Shown here: piece after piece, positions 1-6,700 of the stretch | How the letters are laid out: the number at the start of each line of letters is the position of its first letter | Numbering within the stretch: position 1 is the first letter of the stretch | Origin: Paracoccaceae bacterium | GTDB lineage: Bacteria > Pseudomonadota > Alphaproteobacteria > Rhodobacterales > Rhodobacteraceae | DNA: 15,340 bases | NCBI GenBank assembly: GCA_015487335.1 | Contig: WFPZ01000279.1 | Span: 1 to 15,340 of the forward strand | Reading direction: 5' to 3' | Translations under genes and position numbers: made by a program | The notes under the pieces: model-generated | What the model saw: the letters and a program-made list of their open reading frames with translations, nothing else | Told to the model about the DNA's origin: nothing | Database searches by the model: none

Positions 1-747
1 TTCGACAGCGCCACCCGCGATGTCGATTTCGCCGGCATGATGGAGGATCTGGCCGGCGTGAAGGCCGGCGACGTGGTGCTGCTGCACGGTTGCTGCCACA
101 ACCCCACCGGGGCCAACCTCACCCTCGACCAGTGGCGCGAGGTGGTGCAGCTGCTGGAAAGAACTGGCGCGGTGCCCCTGATCGACATCGCCTATCAGGG
201 CTTCGGCGACGGGCTGGAGGAAGACGCCGCCGCCACCCGGCTGGTGGCCTCGAGCCTGCCCGAGGTGCTGATCGCGGCCAGCTGCTCGAAGAACTTTGGC
301 ATCTACCGCGAGCGCGCCGGGCTGCTGATGGCCATCGCTCCCGACAGTGGCACCCGGCCCGTCACCCAGGGCACCCTGGCCTTCCTGAACCGGCAGAACT
401 TCTCCTTCCCGCCGGACCACGGGGCGCGGGTGGTGTCGACGATCCTCGATGACGAGGCCCTGCGCGCCGACTGGCAGGCGGAACTGGAAGGGATGCGCCA
501 GGGCATGCTGAAGCTGCGCGAACAGCTGGCCGCCGAACTGCGCCAGCGCACCAACTCGGAGCGGTTCGATTTCATCGCCCGCCACCGCGGAATGTTCTCG
601 CGAATCGGCGCAAGCCCCGAGCAGGTGCGCCGGATGCGCGAAGAGCACGGCATCTACATGGTGGGCGACAGCCGGATCAATATCGCCGGGCTGAACGAGA
701 AAACGGTGCCCGTTCTGGCCGAGGCCATGGTGGCCGTGGGCGTCTGA
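1..747 (+). CDS. Aspartate/aromatic amino acid aminotransferase, class I (5'-truncated)
   Basis: This PLP enzyme moves an amino group between aspartate or aromatic amino acids and 2-oxoglutarate in the cytoplasm. The frame is open from base 1, so 248 C-terminal residues remain and roughly 150 N-terminal residues lie outside the window (family length about 395). Visible family landmarks, by fragment residue: HGCCHNPTG (Asn34, the Asn194 equivalent in the classical aspartate aminotransferase numbering), DIAYQGF (Asp62 and Tyr65, contacting the PLP ring), SKNFG with the Schiff-base lysine Lys97, RERAG (Arg105, PLP phosphate), NRQNFSFPP (Arg131, the Arg292 equivalent that binds the substrate side-chain carboxylate) and DSRINIAG (Arg225, the alpha-carboxylate Arg386 equivalent). 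The remaining active site is intact. The match is to the AspC/TyrB subfamily; which of the two substrates dominates cannot be decided from this fragment. It is convergent with amtB. Confidence 0.95.
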   Translation, partial: FDSATRDVDFAGMMEDLAGVKAGDVVLLHGCCHNPTGANLTLDQWREVVQLLERTGAVPLIDIAYQGFGDGLEEDAAATRLVASSLPEVLIAASCSKNFGIYRERAGLLMAIAPDSGTRPVTQGTLAFLNRQNFSFPPDHGARVVSTILDDEALRADWQAELEGMRQGMLKLREQLAAELRQRTNSERFDFIARHRGMFSRIGASPEQVRRMREEHGIYMVGDSRINIAGLNEKTVPVLAEAMVAVGV

Positions 748-791
748 GTGCCGCGCGGCCGCCGCGCTCAGGCCATCTGCAACGGTTCAGG

Positions 792-823
792 AAAGAAAAA
801 GCCCGGGCGCTTGCACGCCCGGG
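792..823 (-). terminator. Rho-independent terminator of glnK-amtB
   Basis: Read on the minus strand, an 8-bp stem CCCGGGCG/CGCCCGGG with loop TGCAAG is followed one base later by TTTTTCTTT. It lies about 55 bases past the amtB stop. On the plus strand the same stem is preceded by A-rich sequence but not followed by a T tract, so it serves amtB mainly and the convergent aminotransferase at best weakly. Confidence 0.85.
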
Positions 824-832
824 GAGTTTGTC

Positions 833-859
833 CGGGCCGGCAGGAAGGCAGCCGGCCCG
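833..859 (-). other. Stem-loop between amtB stop and its terminator
   Basis: A 9-bp perfect stem CGGGCCGGC/GCCGGCCCG with a 9-nt loop (TGCCTTCCT on the minus strand) begins 18 bases after the amtB stop, just before the T-tract terminator. It has no T run of its own. It may protect the 3' end of the mRNA or reinforce termination between the two convergent genes. Confidence 0.6.
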
Positions 860-877
860 ATGTTATGCGGTTGGCTC

Positions 878-2200
878 TCACTCGTGGTAGGCAGCCTCGC
901 CGTGCACGGCCAGGTCCAGGCCCTCGCGCTCCACTTCCTCGCTGACGCGCAGGCCGATCACCATGTCGATGACCTTGAGGATGACGAAGGATGCGATACC
1001 GCCCCAGATGATGGTGATGACGACCGCCTTGATCTGGATCCAGGTCTGCATCGCCATGGTCACGCCATCGCCGTATCCGATGCCGCCCAGCGCGGCGGAG
1101 GTGAAGATGCCGGTGCCGACCGCGCCGACGATGCCGCCGATGCCATGGCAGCCGAACACGTCGAGGCTGTCATCGTAGCCAAAGGCGTTCTTCACCTTGC
1201 TGACGAAGAAATAGGCGGCGGCAGAGGCAATCGCACCCAGCACGATAGCGCCCACCGGGCCCACCGAGCCCGCTGCCGGGGTCACCGCTACCAGGCCGGT
1301 CACCATGCCCGTCGCCGCGCCCAGCATCGAGGCCTTGCCGCGGAAGATCGCCTCGATCGCCGACCAGGCGAGGATGGCGCCGGCGGTGGCGGCGAAGGTG
1401 TTCATCATCGCCAGGGTGGCGCCGCCGTTGGCCTCGAGGTTGGAGCCGGCGTTGAAGCCGAACCAGCCCACCCACAGCAGCGAGGCACCGACCATGGTCA
1501 GCGTCATGGAGTGCGGCGCCATCATGTCCTTGCCCAGGCCCATGCGCTTGCCGAGAACCAGCGCGCCCACCAGGCCTGCCACACCGGCGTTGATATGCAC
1601 CACGGTGCCGCCGGCGAAGTCCAGCGCGCCCATGTTGAAGATCAGGCCCGAGCCGTCCCAGACCATGTGCGCCACCGGGAAGTAGACCACCGTCAGCCAC
1701 AGCGCGATGAAGACCATCAGCGCCGAAAGCTTGATGCGCTCGACGAAGGCGCCGATGATCAGCACCGGGGTGATGGCGGCGAAGGTCATCTGGAAGGCGA
1801 TGAACACGTATTCCGGAATGACCACGCCGTCGGTGAAGGTGCCCACCATCGAATCCATCGTCACCCCGGCCAGGAACATCTTGCTCAGCCCGCCCCAGTA
1901 GGGGCTGGTGGAGCCGCCGAAGGACATCGAGTAGCCGTAGATCACCCAGATCACCATGGCCATGGCGGTGATCAGCGTCGACTGCATCAGAACCGACAGC
2001 ATGTTCTTGCGGCGTACCATGCCGCCGTAGAACAGCGCCAGACCGGGCAGGATCATCAGCAGCACCAGCAGGGTCGAGACCATCATCCAGGCGACATCGC
2101 CCTTGTCCATGATCGGTTCGGCGGCCTCCTGGGCCACCACGGGAAGGGCCGGCGCCGAGATCGCGGCGGCCAGGCCGGCAGTTTTCATCAGGCTTTTCAT
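878..2200 (-). CDS. amtB: Ammonium transporter AmtB
   Basis: Inner-membrane trimeric channel for ammonium uptake, 440 aa. The ATG at 2200 is chosen over an in-frame GTG four codons upstream: it follows a purine-rich GAGAGAG stretch and begins a signal peptide (residues 1-24, MKSLMKTAG to PVVAQ), as in proteobacterial AmtB. Family residues visible: Phe136 and Phe140 in FQMTF (external Phe gate region), Phe249 and Ser253 in WFGFNAGS (inner gate and recruitment site), the pore twin histidines His202 (GGTVVHINAG) and His352 (VFGCHGIGG), and the conserved cytoplasmic tail EREGLDLAVHGEAAY that couples to GlnK. About 11 hydrophobic segments follow the signal peptide. It lies 32 bases downstream of glnK in the same direction, so the two are very likely cotranscribed. 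No defect is seen. Identification is near certain. Confidence 0.98.
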   Translation of the reverse strand: MKSLMKTAGLAAAISAPALPVVAQEAAEPIMDKGDVAWMMVSTLLVLLMILPGLALFYGGMVRRKNMLSVLMQSTLITAMAMVIWVIYGYSMSFGGSTSPYWGGLSKMFLAGVTMDSMVGTFTDGVVIPEYVFIAFQMTFAAITPVLIIGAFVERIKLSALMVFIALWLTVVYFPVAHMVWDGSGLIFNMGALDFAGGTVVHINAGVAGLVGALVLGKRMGLGKDMMAPHSMTLTMVGASLLWVGWFGFNAGSNLEANGGATLAMMNTFAATAGAILAWSAIEAIFRGKASMLGAATGMVTGLVAVTPAAGSVGPVGAIVLGAIASAAAYFFVSKVKNAFGYDDSLDVFGCHGIGGIVGAVGTGIFTSAALGGIGYGDGVTMAMQTWIQIKAVVITIIWGGIASFVILKVIDMVIGLRVSEEVEREGLDLAVHGEAAYHE

Positions 2201-2232
2201 TGTCTCTCTCACTCTTTCGGGCTTGCGCGGCT

Positions 2233-2571
2233 TTACAGCGCGTCTTCGTTGGTTTCGCCGGTGCGGACGCGCACGGCGCTTTCCACGTCGAGAACGAAAA
2301 TCTTGCCGTCACCGATCTTGCCGGTTCTGGCGGCGTTCACGATGGCTTCGGTGACCTGCTCGACCATCGAGGCCGGCACGGCCACCTCGATCTTGACCTT
2401 GGGCACGAAGTTCACCGTATATTCGGCACCCCGGTAGATCTCGGTATGCCCGGACTGCGACCCGAATCCCTTGATTTCGGTTACCATCATCCCGCGCACG
2501 CCGATCGCGGTGAGCGCTTCGCGCACCTCGTCCAGCTTGAACGGCTTGATTGCAGCAATGATCAGTTTCAC
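2233..2571 (-). CDS. glnK: Nitrogen regulatory protein P-II, GlnK type
   Basis: Cytoplasmic trimeric PII signal protein that senses ATP/ADP and 2-oxoglutarate and plugs AmtB when nitrogen is plentiful. The GTG start at 2571 gives exactly 112 aa, the family norm, and has a strong Shine-Dalgarno sequence 6 bases upstream. The frame stays open 44 codons further upstream, but that stretch is not PII-like. Visible: Gln39 of the T-loop (2-oxoglutarate/Mg-ATP site), Arg47 (the residue that enters the AmtB pore) and Tyr51 in YRGAEY (the uridylylation site for GlnD), Lys58, and the C-terminal P-II signature TGKIGDGKIFVLDV with Lys90. It is called GlnK rather than GlnB because it directly precedes amtB; sequence alone separates the paralogues poorly. 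Confidence 0.96.
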   Translation of the reverse strand: MKLIIAAIKPFKLDEVREALTAIGVRGMMVTEIKGFGSQSGHTEIYRGAEYTVNFVPKVKIEVAVPASMVEQVTEAIVNAARTGKIGDGKIFVLDVESAVRVRTGETNEDAL

Positions 2572-2577
2572 GTCATT

Positions 2578-2584
2578 CCCCTCC
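2578..2584 (-). promoter_or_regulatory. Ribosome binding site fixing the GTG start of glnK
   Basis: GGAGGGG on the minus strand, 6 bases before the GTG. It is a near-ideal Shine-Dalgarno sequence and settles the start in favour of the 112-residue product over the longer open frame. Confidence 0.85.
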
Positions 2585-2653
2585 GGTTGGCAGGTGCCCC
2601 TGCGGGATTTCACAAGGGCAGGAAGCGTGCAGGAGGGGTGAGTCTCAAGCAGA

Positions 2654-2673
2654 CAGCCGGCGAAATCCGGCTG
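2654..2673 (-). other. Stem-loop in the glnK leader
   Basis: 7-bp perfect stem CAGCCGG/CCGGCTG with a 6-nt loop (ATTTCG on the minus strand), about 80 bases upstream of the glnK start. No T tract follows in either direction, so it is not a normal terminator. It could be a leader structure or chance pairing in GC-rich DNA. Confidence 0.35.
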
Positions 2674-2687
2674 GCCGCAAGACGAAA

Positions 2688-2733
2688 TGCACATTTTTTG
2701 CACAAATTCCTACATTTGCATATTTATTGTGCA
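2688..2733. promoter_or_regulatory. Cluster of TGTGCA half-sites in the glnK / PBP divergent region
   Basis: An AT-rich island, unlike its surroundings, holds three copies of TGTGCA/TGCACA: TGCACA at 2688-2693 and 2699-2704 (11 bp apart, about one helical turn) and TGTGCA at 2728-2733. The outer two form a 7-bp inverted pair, TTGTGCA with TGCACAA (2699-2705 and 2727-2733). TGCAC/GTGCA half-sites recall enteric NtrC sites, and glnK-amtB is a classic NtrC target, but NtrC binding here is inference. No clear -24/-12 sigma-54 promoter (GG-N10-GC in the right context) was found. Confidence 0.5.
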
Positions 2734-2826
2734 GTCGGAAAAACATAATGTGAGCCGCGGTGGCTCCACATTCGTTGCAGGACAGCTTATCTAGTCTCAA
2801 ACGAGCAGGTATCGGAAACCGGAAGC

Positions 2827-5175
2827 ATGAGCGGAAACGGAAAGAAGCGCCCCCCTCTGGTGGCGGACAGGCGCTATCCGAAAAAACCCGCGGCCAGACA
2901 GCCCCGGGCGACGAAGCCGAAAGCCCCATCGTCCGGACACAAGGCGGCGGTCGCCGCATCGCCCTCCGGCGCCCGCGTGCGCAGCTCGCAGCCCAAGCCA
3001 AAGGCGGCGCAGGCGGCGGCGCGGCGCAGGGCTGGCGGCGGCCGAAGGCGCAATTTCCTGGTGTCGGCCCTGTTCGGCCTGCTGCGCTGGAGCACGGTGC
3101 TGCTGTGGCGCCTGATCTGGCGCGGAGCCGCGGTGACGGCCATCATCGTCGGGCTGGCGGTCATGTACACCTATACCACCCTGCCCCCGATGAGCGATCT
3201 GCTCGATGCCCGGGTGCGCGGCTCGGTCACCCTGCTTGACCGAAACGGCGAGGTCTTCGCCTGGCGCGGCGAGCAGTTCGGCGGCCAGATCACCGCCGAT
3301 ACCGTCTCGCCGCACCTCAAGAACGCGATCATCGCCACCGAAGACAAGCGCTTCTACCGGCATTTCGGCATCAGCCCCCGCGGCATCGCCTCGGCGATCC
3401 GCATCAACCTCGAGGCGGGGCGCGGCCCCCTTTCGGGCAACGGCGGCTCCACCATCACCCAGCAGACGGCAAAGCTTCTGTGCATCGGGGTGAAGTTCGA
3501 CCCCGCGAAGTGGGAATCGGAGGCCGCCTATGAGGCCGACTGTCGCGAAAGCTCGCTTTGGCGGAAGGCAAAGGAGGCCGTCTATGCCCTGGCCATGGAA
3601 GCGAAGTATTCCAAGGACGAGATCCTCACGATCTATCTGAACCGCGCCTACCTGGGCGCCGGCACCCGCGGCTTCGAGGCCGCCAGCCAGCGCTATTTCG
3701 GCAAGTCGGCCAACGAGGTCTCGCCGGCCGAGGCGGCAATGCTGGCCGGCCTGCTCAAGGCACCCTCGAAATATGCGCCCACCGCCAATCTGCAGCGTTC
3801 GCGCGATCGCGCCAACCTGATCATCGGGCTGATGGAAGAGCAGGGCTATCTGACGCCGCAGGAGGCGGAAGAGGCCCGGGCCAATCCGGCAGAACTGTCC
3901 GAAGCCGCCGAGGCGCGCGCAGGCGGCTATTTCGCCGACTGGGTGATGGAAAGCGGGCCGTCCTTCTTTACCAGAGCCACCACCGAAGACGTGATCATCC
4001 GCACCACCTTCGACCCGAAGATCCAGGCCGCCGCCGAAGAGGCCCTGCAGAAGGTGATCGAGGAGCGCCTCGGCGAAAACAGCAAAGTGCAGGCGGCGAT
4101 CGTGGTGATGTCCGCAGACGGTGCAGTGCGGGCCATGGTGGGGGGGCGCAAGCTCAAGGGGGTGGCCGGCCAGTTCAATCGCGCGATCCAGGCCCGCCGC
4201 CAGACCGGCTCGGCCTTCAAGCCCTTCGTCTATGCTGCCGCCCTCGATCTGGGCTACCGCTATGACGACGTGGTGATGGATGCCCCGATCACCATCGACA
4301 TCCCAGGCTCCGGCCCGTGGTCGCCGAAGAACTACACCGGCAAGTTCAAGGGGCCGGTTACCCTGACCTATGCGATGAAATACTCGCTCAACACCCCGGC
4401 GGTGCGGGTTACCGAAACCGTCGGGCGAGATGCCGTCCGGCAGGTGGCAACCGGCTTCGGGCTGAACCCGGAGTTTCTCGCCGACGGGCCGGCGATCGCG
4501 CTGGGGGCGTCCGAATCGACTCTGCTGGAGATGACCAGCGCCTATGCCGGCATCCTCAACGGTGGTTCCAGCGTGCGCCCCTACGGGCTGCTGGAGTTGC
4601 GAATCCAGGGCGACGAAGAGCCGTTGATGGGCCAGGCCGGCGGGATCGGCGAGAGGGTGGTCACCACCGACACCACGCGGCAGCTGATCTACATGATGAA
4701 CCAGGTGGTGGAAGGGGGCACCGCCAAGCGCGCCCAGCTGCCCGGCCGCGAGGTTGCCGCCAAGACCGGCACCACCCAGGGTGCGCGCGATGCCTGGTTT
4801 CTGGGCTTCACCGCCGATTATGTGGCCGGCGTATGGATGGGCAACGACGACAACTCGCCTACCGCAGAGCGCCTGACCGGCGGCAGTCTGCCGGCCGAGA
4901 TCTGGCGCGAGACCATGCTCAAGGTGCATGAAGGCCTGCCGCCCAGACCCCTGCCGATGATCCGGCCGACCGAACCGCCGGTGGTGCGTCTGACCGCAGA
5001 ACAGGCGGCGGCGCTGGAGGCCGGCGGCGAAGAGTTCGGCATTCTCACCAACGAACAGCTGGCGATGCTCTTCGCCCCGCCCGAGGGCACCACCCGGCGC
5101 AGACGCGGCGGCAATGTGGCAGAGCAGATCCTGCAGGATGTCCTGAGCGGGATATTCGGGCAACGCAACCGCTAG
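2827..5175 (+). CDS. Bifunctional class A penicillin-binding protein, PBP1A family
   Basis: Peptidoglycan synthase, 782 aa, joining lipid II into glycan strands and cross-linking them in the periplasm. Order: Lys/Arg/Pro/Ala-rich cytoplasmic tail (1-76), hydrophobic anchor (about 77-118), GT51 glycosyltransferase (about 140-325), transpeptidase (about 400-690). GT51 motifs: ATEDKRFYRH with catalytic Glu172, GGSTITQQTAK (207-216), RKAKE with second Glu250, and ILTIYLNRAYLG. Transpeptidase motifs: SAFK (nucleophile Ser462, Lys465), SLN (520-522) and KTGT (646-649). Odd: 29 residues (217-245), including Cys219 and Cys239, separate the QQTAK and RKxxE motifs, against about 11 in E. coli PBP1A. 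The ATG start gives the basic tail; the Shine-Dalgarno is weak (CGGAAA, 8 bases upstream). It is divergent from glnK and looks monocistronic. It could be called mrcA/ponA-like; which paralogue is not settled. Confidence 0.96.
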   Translation: MSGNGKKRPPLVADRRYPKKPAARQPRATKPKAPSSGHKAAVAASPSGARVRSSQPKPKAAQAAARRRAGGGRRRNFLVSALFGLLRWSTVLLWRLIWRGAAVTAIIVGLAVMYTYTTLPPMSDLLDARVRGSVTLLDRNGEVFAWRGEQFGGQITADTVSPHLKNAIIATEDKRFYRHFGISPRGIASAIRINLEAGRGPLSGNGGSTITQQTAKLLCIGVKFDPAKWESEAAYEADCRESSLWRKAKEAVYALAMEAKYSKDEILTIYLNRAYLGAGTRGFEAASQRYFGKSANEVSPAEAAMLAGLLKAPSKYAPTANLQRSRDRANLIIGLMEEQGYLTPQEAEEARANPAELSEAAEARAGGYFADWVMESGPSFFTRATTEDVIIRTTFDPKIQAAAEEALQKVIEERLGENSKVQAAIVVMSADGAVRAMVGGRKLKGVAGQFNRAIQARRQTGSAFKPFVYAAALDLGYRYDDVVMDAPITIDIPGSGPWSPKNYTGKFKGPVTLTYAMKYSLNTPAVRVTETVGRDAVRQVATGFGLNPEFLADGPAIALGASESTLLEMTSAYAGILNGGSSVRPYGLLELRIQGDEEPLMGQAGGIGERVVTTDTTRQLIYMMNQVVEGGTAKRAQLPGREVAAKTGTTQGARDAWFLGFTADYVAGVWMGNDDNSPTAERLTGGSLPAEIWRETMLKVHEGLPPRPLPMIRPTEPPVVRLTAEQAAALEAGGEEFGILTNEQLAMLFAPPEGTTRRRRGGNVAEQILQDVLSGIFGQRNR

Positions 5176-5560
5176 GCCAGGGAATGGCCCTGCAGCATGT
5201 CGACAGATTGTGTTGTCCTGCACGCATGGGCGGGCTGGATCGGTCAGCATGTCCGGCGGGCCTCTGTCCTGGTCCTGGCTTTCGGGTGTCGCCCGGGAGG
5301 CCATCGAGCCGCGCTTGCCGCGTGGCCGTCGGGGAAGCCGCGGGAGGTGATCGCAGGGCGATCTTCGGTATTCTTCATGTGCCGAAGGGCGGCTGCCGGT
5401 GGCGGGATGCTCGTGCCGAATGCGGGCCGCCCACGCAAGGCGCACCGCTTCACCCAAGGCACGAAAGGGGGCGTGGCGGAAGATCATCGAAGATCCATGC
5501 CATGACCGATGGGCAAGGCCGACCTGTCGCCTTTGCCCGGCCCCGGGAACGTTGCCGGAA
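5176..5560. other. 385-bp stretch without a convincing gene
   Basis: Several frames are open, as expected in GC-rich DNA, but none of the translations looks like a protein family I know and none has a good ribosome site. Two small stem-loops are visible: GGCCA/TGGCC with 5-nt loop directly after the PBP stop (about 5175-5189), and GATCGC-AGG-GCGATC (5349-5363). Neither has a T tract, so no intrinsic terminator for the PBP gene is evident. The minus strand of this stretch may be decayed sequence downstream of the azoreductase-like remnant at 5561-5695. Confidence 0.5.
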
Positions 5561-5695
5561 TCACCATGGCCATCCCGGTCTGGGCAATGTCGGCGGCTTG
5601 CGGCTCGGGGCCGGTTTGCGGAGAGTCCGGCGGGGGCCTGTTCGGGGTGGCCTTCGGCGGGCGGAGGCATCGATGCGCAGGGTGTCACTGGACAT
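5561..5695 (-). pseudogene. azoR: Possible remnant of an FMN-dependent NADH-azoreductase gene (5' end only)
   Basis: An ATG at 5695 with AAGGG about 8 bases upstream opens MSSDTLRIDASARR. This resembles the conserved N-terminus of azoreductases, where an LR(I/L)DASAR segment forms the first beta strand and FMN phosphate loop. From about residue 14 the frame turns into Arg/Pro-rich sequence and stops after 44 residues; intact enzymes are about 200 aa. The other two frames downstream do not restore recognisable AzoR sequence, so this looks like a deletion or decay product and not a single frameshift. Divergent placement beside a LysR-type gene matches a common azoR-regulator arrangement. The call rests on only about 10 informative residues. 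An unrelated short peptide or chance remains possible. Confidence 0.4.
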
Positions 5696-5767
5696 GTTCT
5701 TGCCCTTCAATTTGCAATCTGCAGAGGATATTCTGCGCATATTCAAACAAATCTGGCGCTTCTGATC

Positions 5768-5793
5768 GGCTTGTGTTTGAACTCGCACAAGCC
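5768..5793. promoter_or_regulatory. Perfect 8-bp inverted repeat, probable LysR-type operator
   Basis: GGCTTGTG (5768-5775) and CACAAGCC (5786-5793) are separated by 10 bases (TTTGAACTCG). The site ends 25 bases before the LysR-type start codon, inside the 123-bp gap to the divergent azoR-like remnant. LysR-type regulators typically bind interrupted dyads in such divergent regions and repress their own gene. That this protein binds this dyad is inference. Confidence 0.6.
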
Positions 5794-5818
5794 TGGCGTT
5801 GTGAAAAGGGCAGGGGCC

Positions 5819-6700
5819 ATGAGCGCGGAAAGCTGGGACGAGATCCGCACCGCCTATCACGTGGCGAAGGCCGGCACGGTGAGCGCGGCGGCCGAGGCGC
5901 TGGGCGTGCACCATGCCACGGTGATCCGCCATGTGGATGCCCTGGAGGAGCGGCTCGGGGTGAAGCTGTTCCAGCGTCACGCCCGCGGCTACACCCCCAC
6001 CGAGGCCGGGCGCGAGCTGATGCAGGTGGCCGCCGCCGCCGACGAGCAACTGGCCCAGCTGGTGGGGCGGCTGCGTGGCCGGGGCGAGAATGTCTGCGGC
6101 GAGCTGGTGATCACCACCGTCAACGGGCTGGCCGGGCTGCTGACCCCGGCGCTGGCCCGTTTCGGGAGGAGATACCCGGACGTTTCGGTGCGCTATCTGA
6201 CCGCCAGCCGCCTGTTCCGGCTGGAGTTCGGCGAGGCGCATCTGGCGATCCGCGGCGGAGAGCGCCCGCAGGAGCCCGACAACGTGGTGCAGCCCTTCAT
6301 CCGGTTGCGCTGGCGGCTGTGCGCCTCGCGCGATTACATCAACGAACACGGGATCCCCGAGGGCGAGGACGAACTTGCGCGCCACCGCTTCGTGAGCGCC
6401 GACGAGGAGGCCTCGCGCGCCCCGGTGGTGCGCTGGATGAAGGAGAACCTGCCGCCCGAGGCCGTCGTCTTTCGTGCCACCGAGGCTGCGGCCGTGGAAA
6501 CGGCGGTGCGGGCCGGCACCGGGATCGGCTTCATTGCCGAATGGAAGCTGGCCCGTTGCCCCGAACTGGTGCCTCTGCTCGAACCGAGGGAGGAGTGGGC
6601 GGTGCCGCTGTGGCTGGTCACCCACGTGGATCTGCATCGCACCGCCAAGGTGCAGGCGATCACCCGGTTCCTGAAGGAAGAGGCAAGGGCGTGGGGCTGA
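5819..6700 (+). CDS. LysR-family transcriptional regulator
   Basis: DNA-binding regulator of 293 aa, the usual LTTR length. The N-terminal winged helix-turn-helix covers about residues 4-62, with TVSAAAEALGVHHATVIRHV as the helix-turn-helix core followed by ALEERLGVKLFQR and TEAG. A two-lobed effector-binding domain follows (about 90-290). The ATG at 5819 is chosen because the recognisable HTH starts a few residues later and AGGGG sits just upstream; the frame stays open far upstream, but that part is not LysR-like. Its stop overlaps the start of the exporter gene, so the two are probably cotranscribed. The operator-like dyad just upstream suggests autoregulation. The target and the inducer cannot be told from sequence; the neighbouring exporter and the lost azoR-like gene are the candidates. 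Confidence 0.94.
   Translation: MSAESWDEIRTAYHVAKAGTVSAAAEALGVHHATVIRHVDALEERLGVKLFQRHARGYTPTEAGRELMQVAAAADEQLAQLVGRLRGRGENVCGELVITTVNGLAGLLTPALARFGRRYPDVSVRYLTASRLFRLEFGEAHLAIRGGERPQEPDNVVQPFIRLRWRLCASRDYINEHGIPEGEDELARHRFVSADEEASRAPVVRWMKENLPPEAVVFRATEAAAVETAVRAGTGIGFIAEWKLARCPELVPLLEPREEWAVPLWLVTHVDLHRTAKVQAITRFLKEEARAWG

Noticed and set aside
860..2437. 525-codon His/Asp/Arg-rich open frame opposite amtB and glnK
   Set aside because: Antisense shadow of amtB; its repetitive His-Asp composition reflects complementary codons, not a real protein.
2793..2800. 8-bp direct repeat TTGAGACT (minus strand, also at 2641-2648) as a -35 or regulator site
   Set aside because: No matching -10 element at suitable spacing; two copies about 150 bp apart without other support are weak.
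5175..5189. GGCCA/TGGCC hairpin right after the PBP stop as a terminator
   Set aside because: The stem is only 5 bp and no T tract follows.
2797..5688. 963-codon open frame on the minus strand opposite the PBP gene (mirror at 9653-12544)
   Set aside because: It is a shadow of the GC-rich PBP coding frame: Gly/His/Arg/Ala-rich with no family resemblance, while the plus-strand frame has all PBP motifs.
5399..5818. 140-codon N-terminal extension of the LysR frame
   Set aside because: The upstream residues are not LysR-like, cross the divergent control region and would put the HTH in mid-protein; the ATG at 5819 gives the normal length.
5509..6690. Long N-terminal extension of the exporter frame through the lysR gene (696 codons in total)
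   Set aside because: This part is an out-of-frame shadow of lysR; only the portion from 6691 is membrane-transporter-like.
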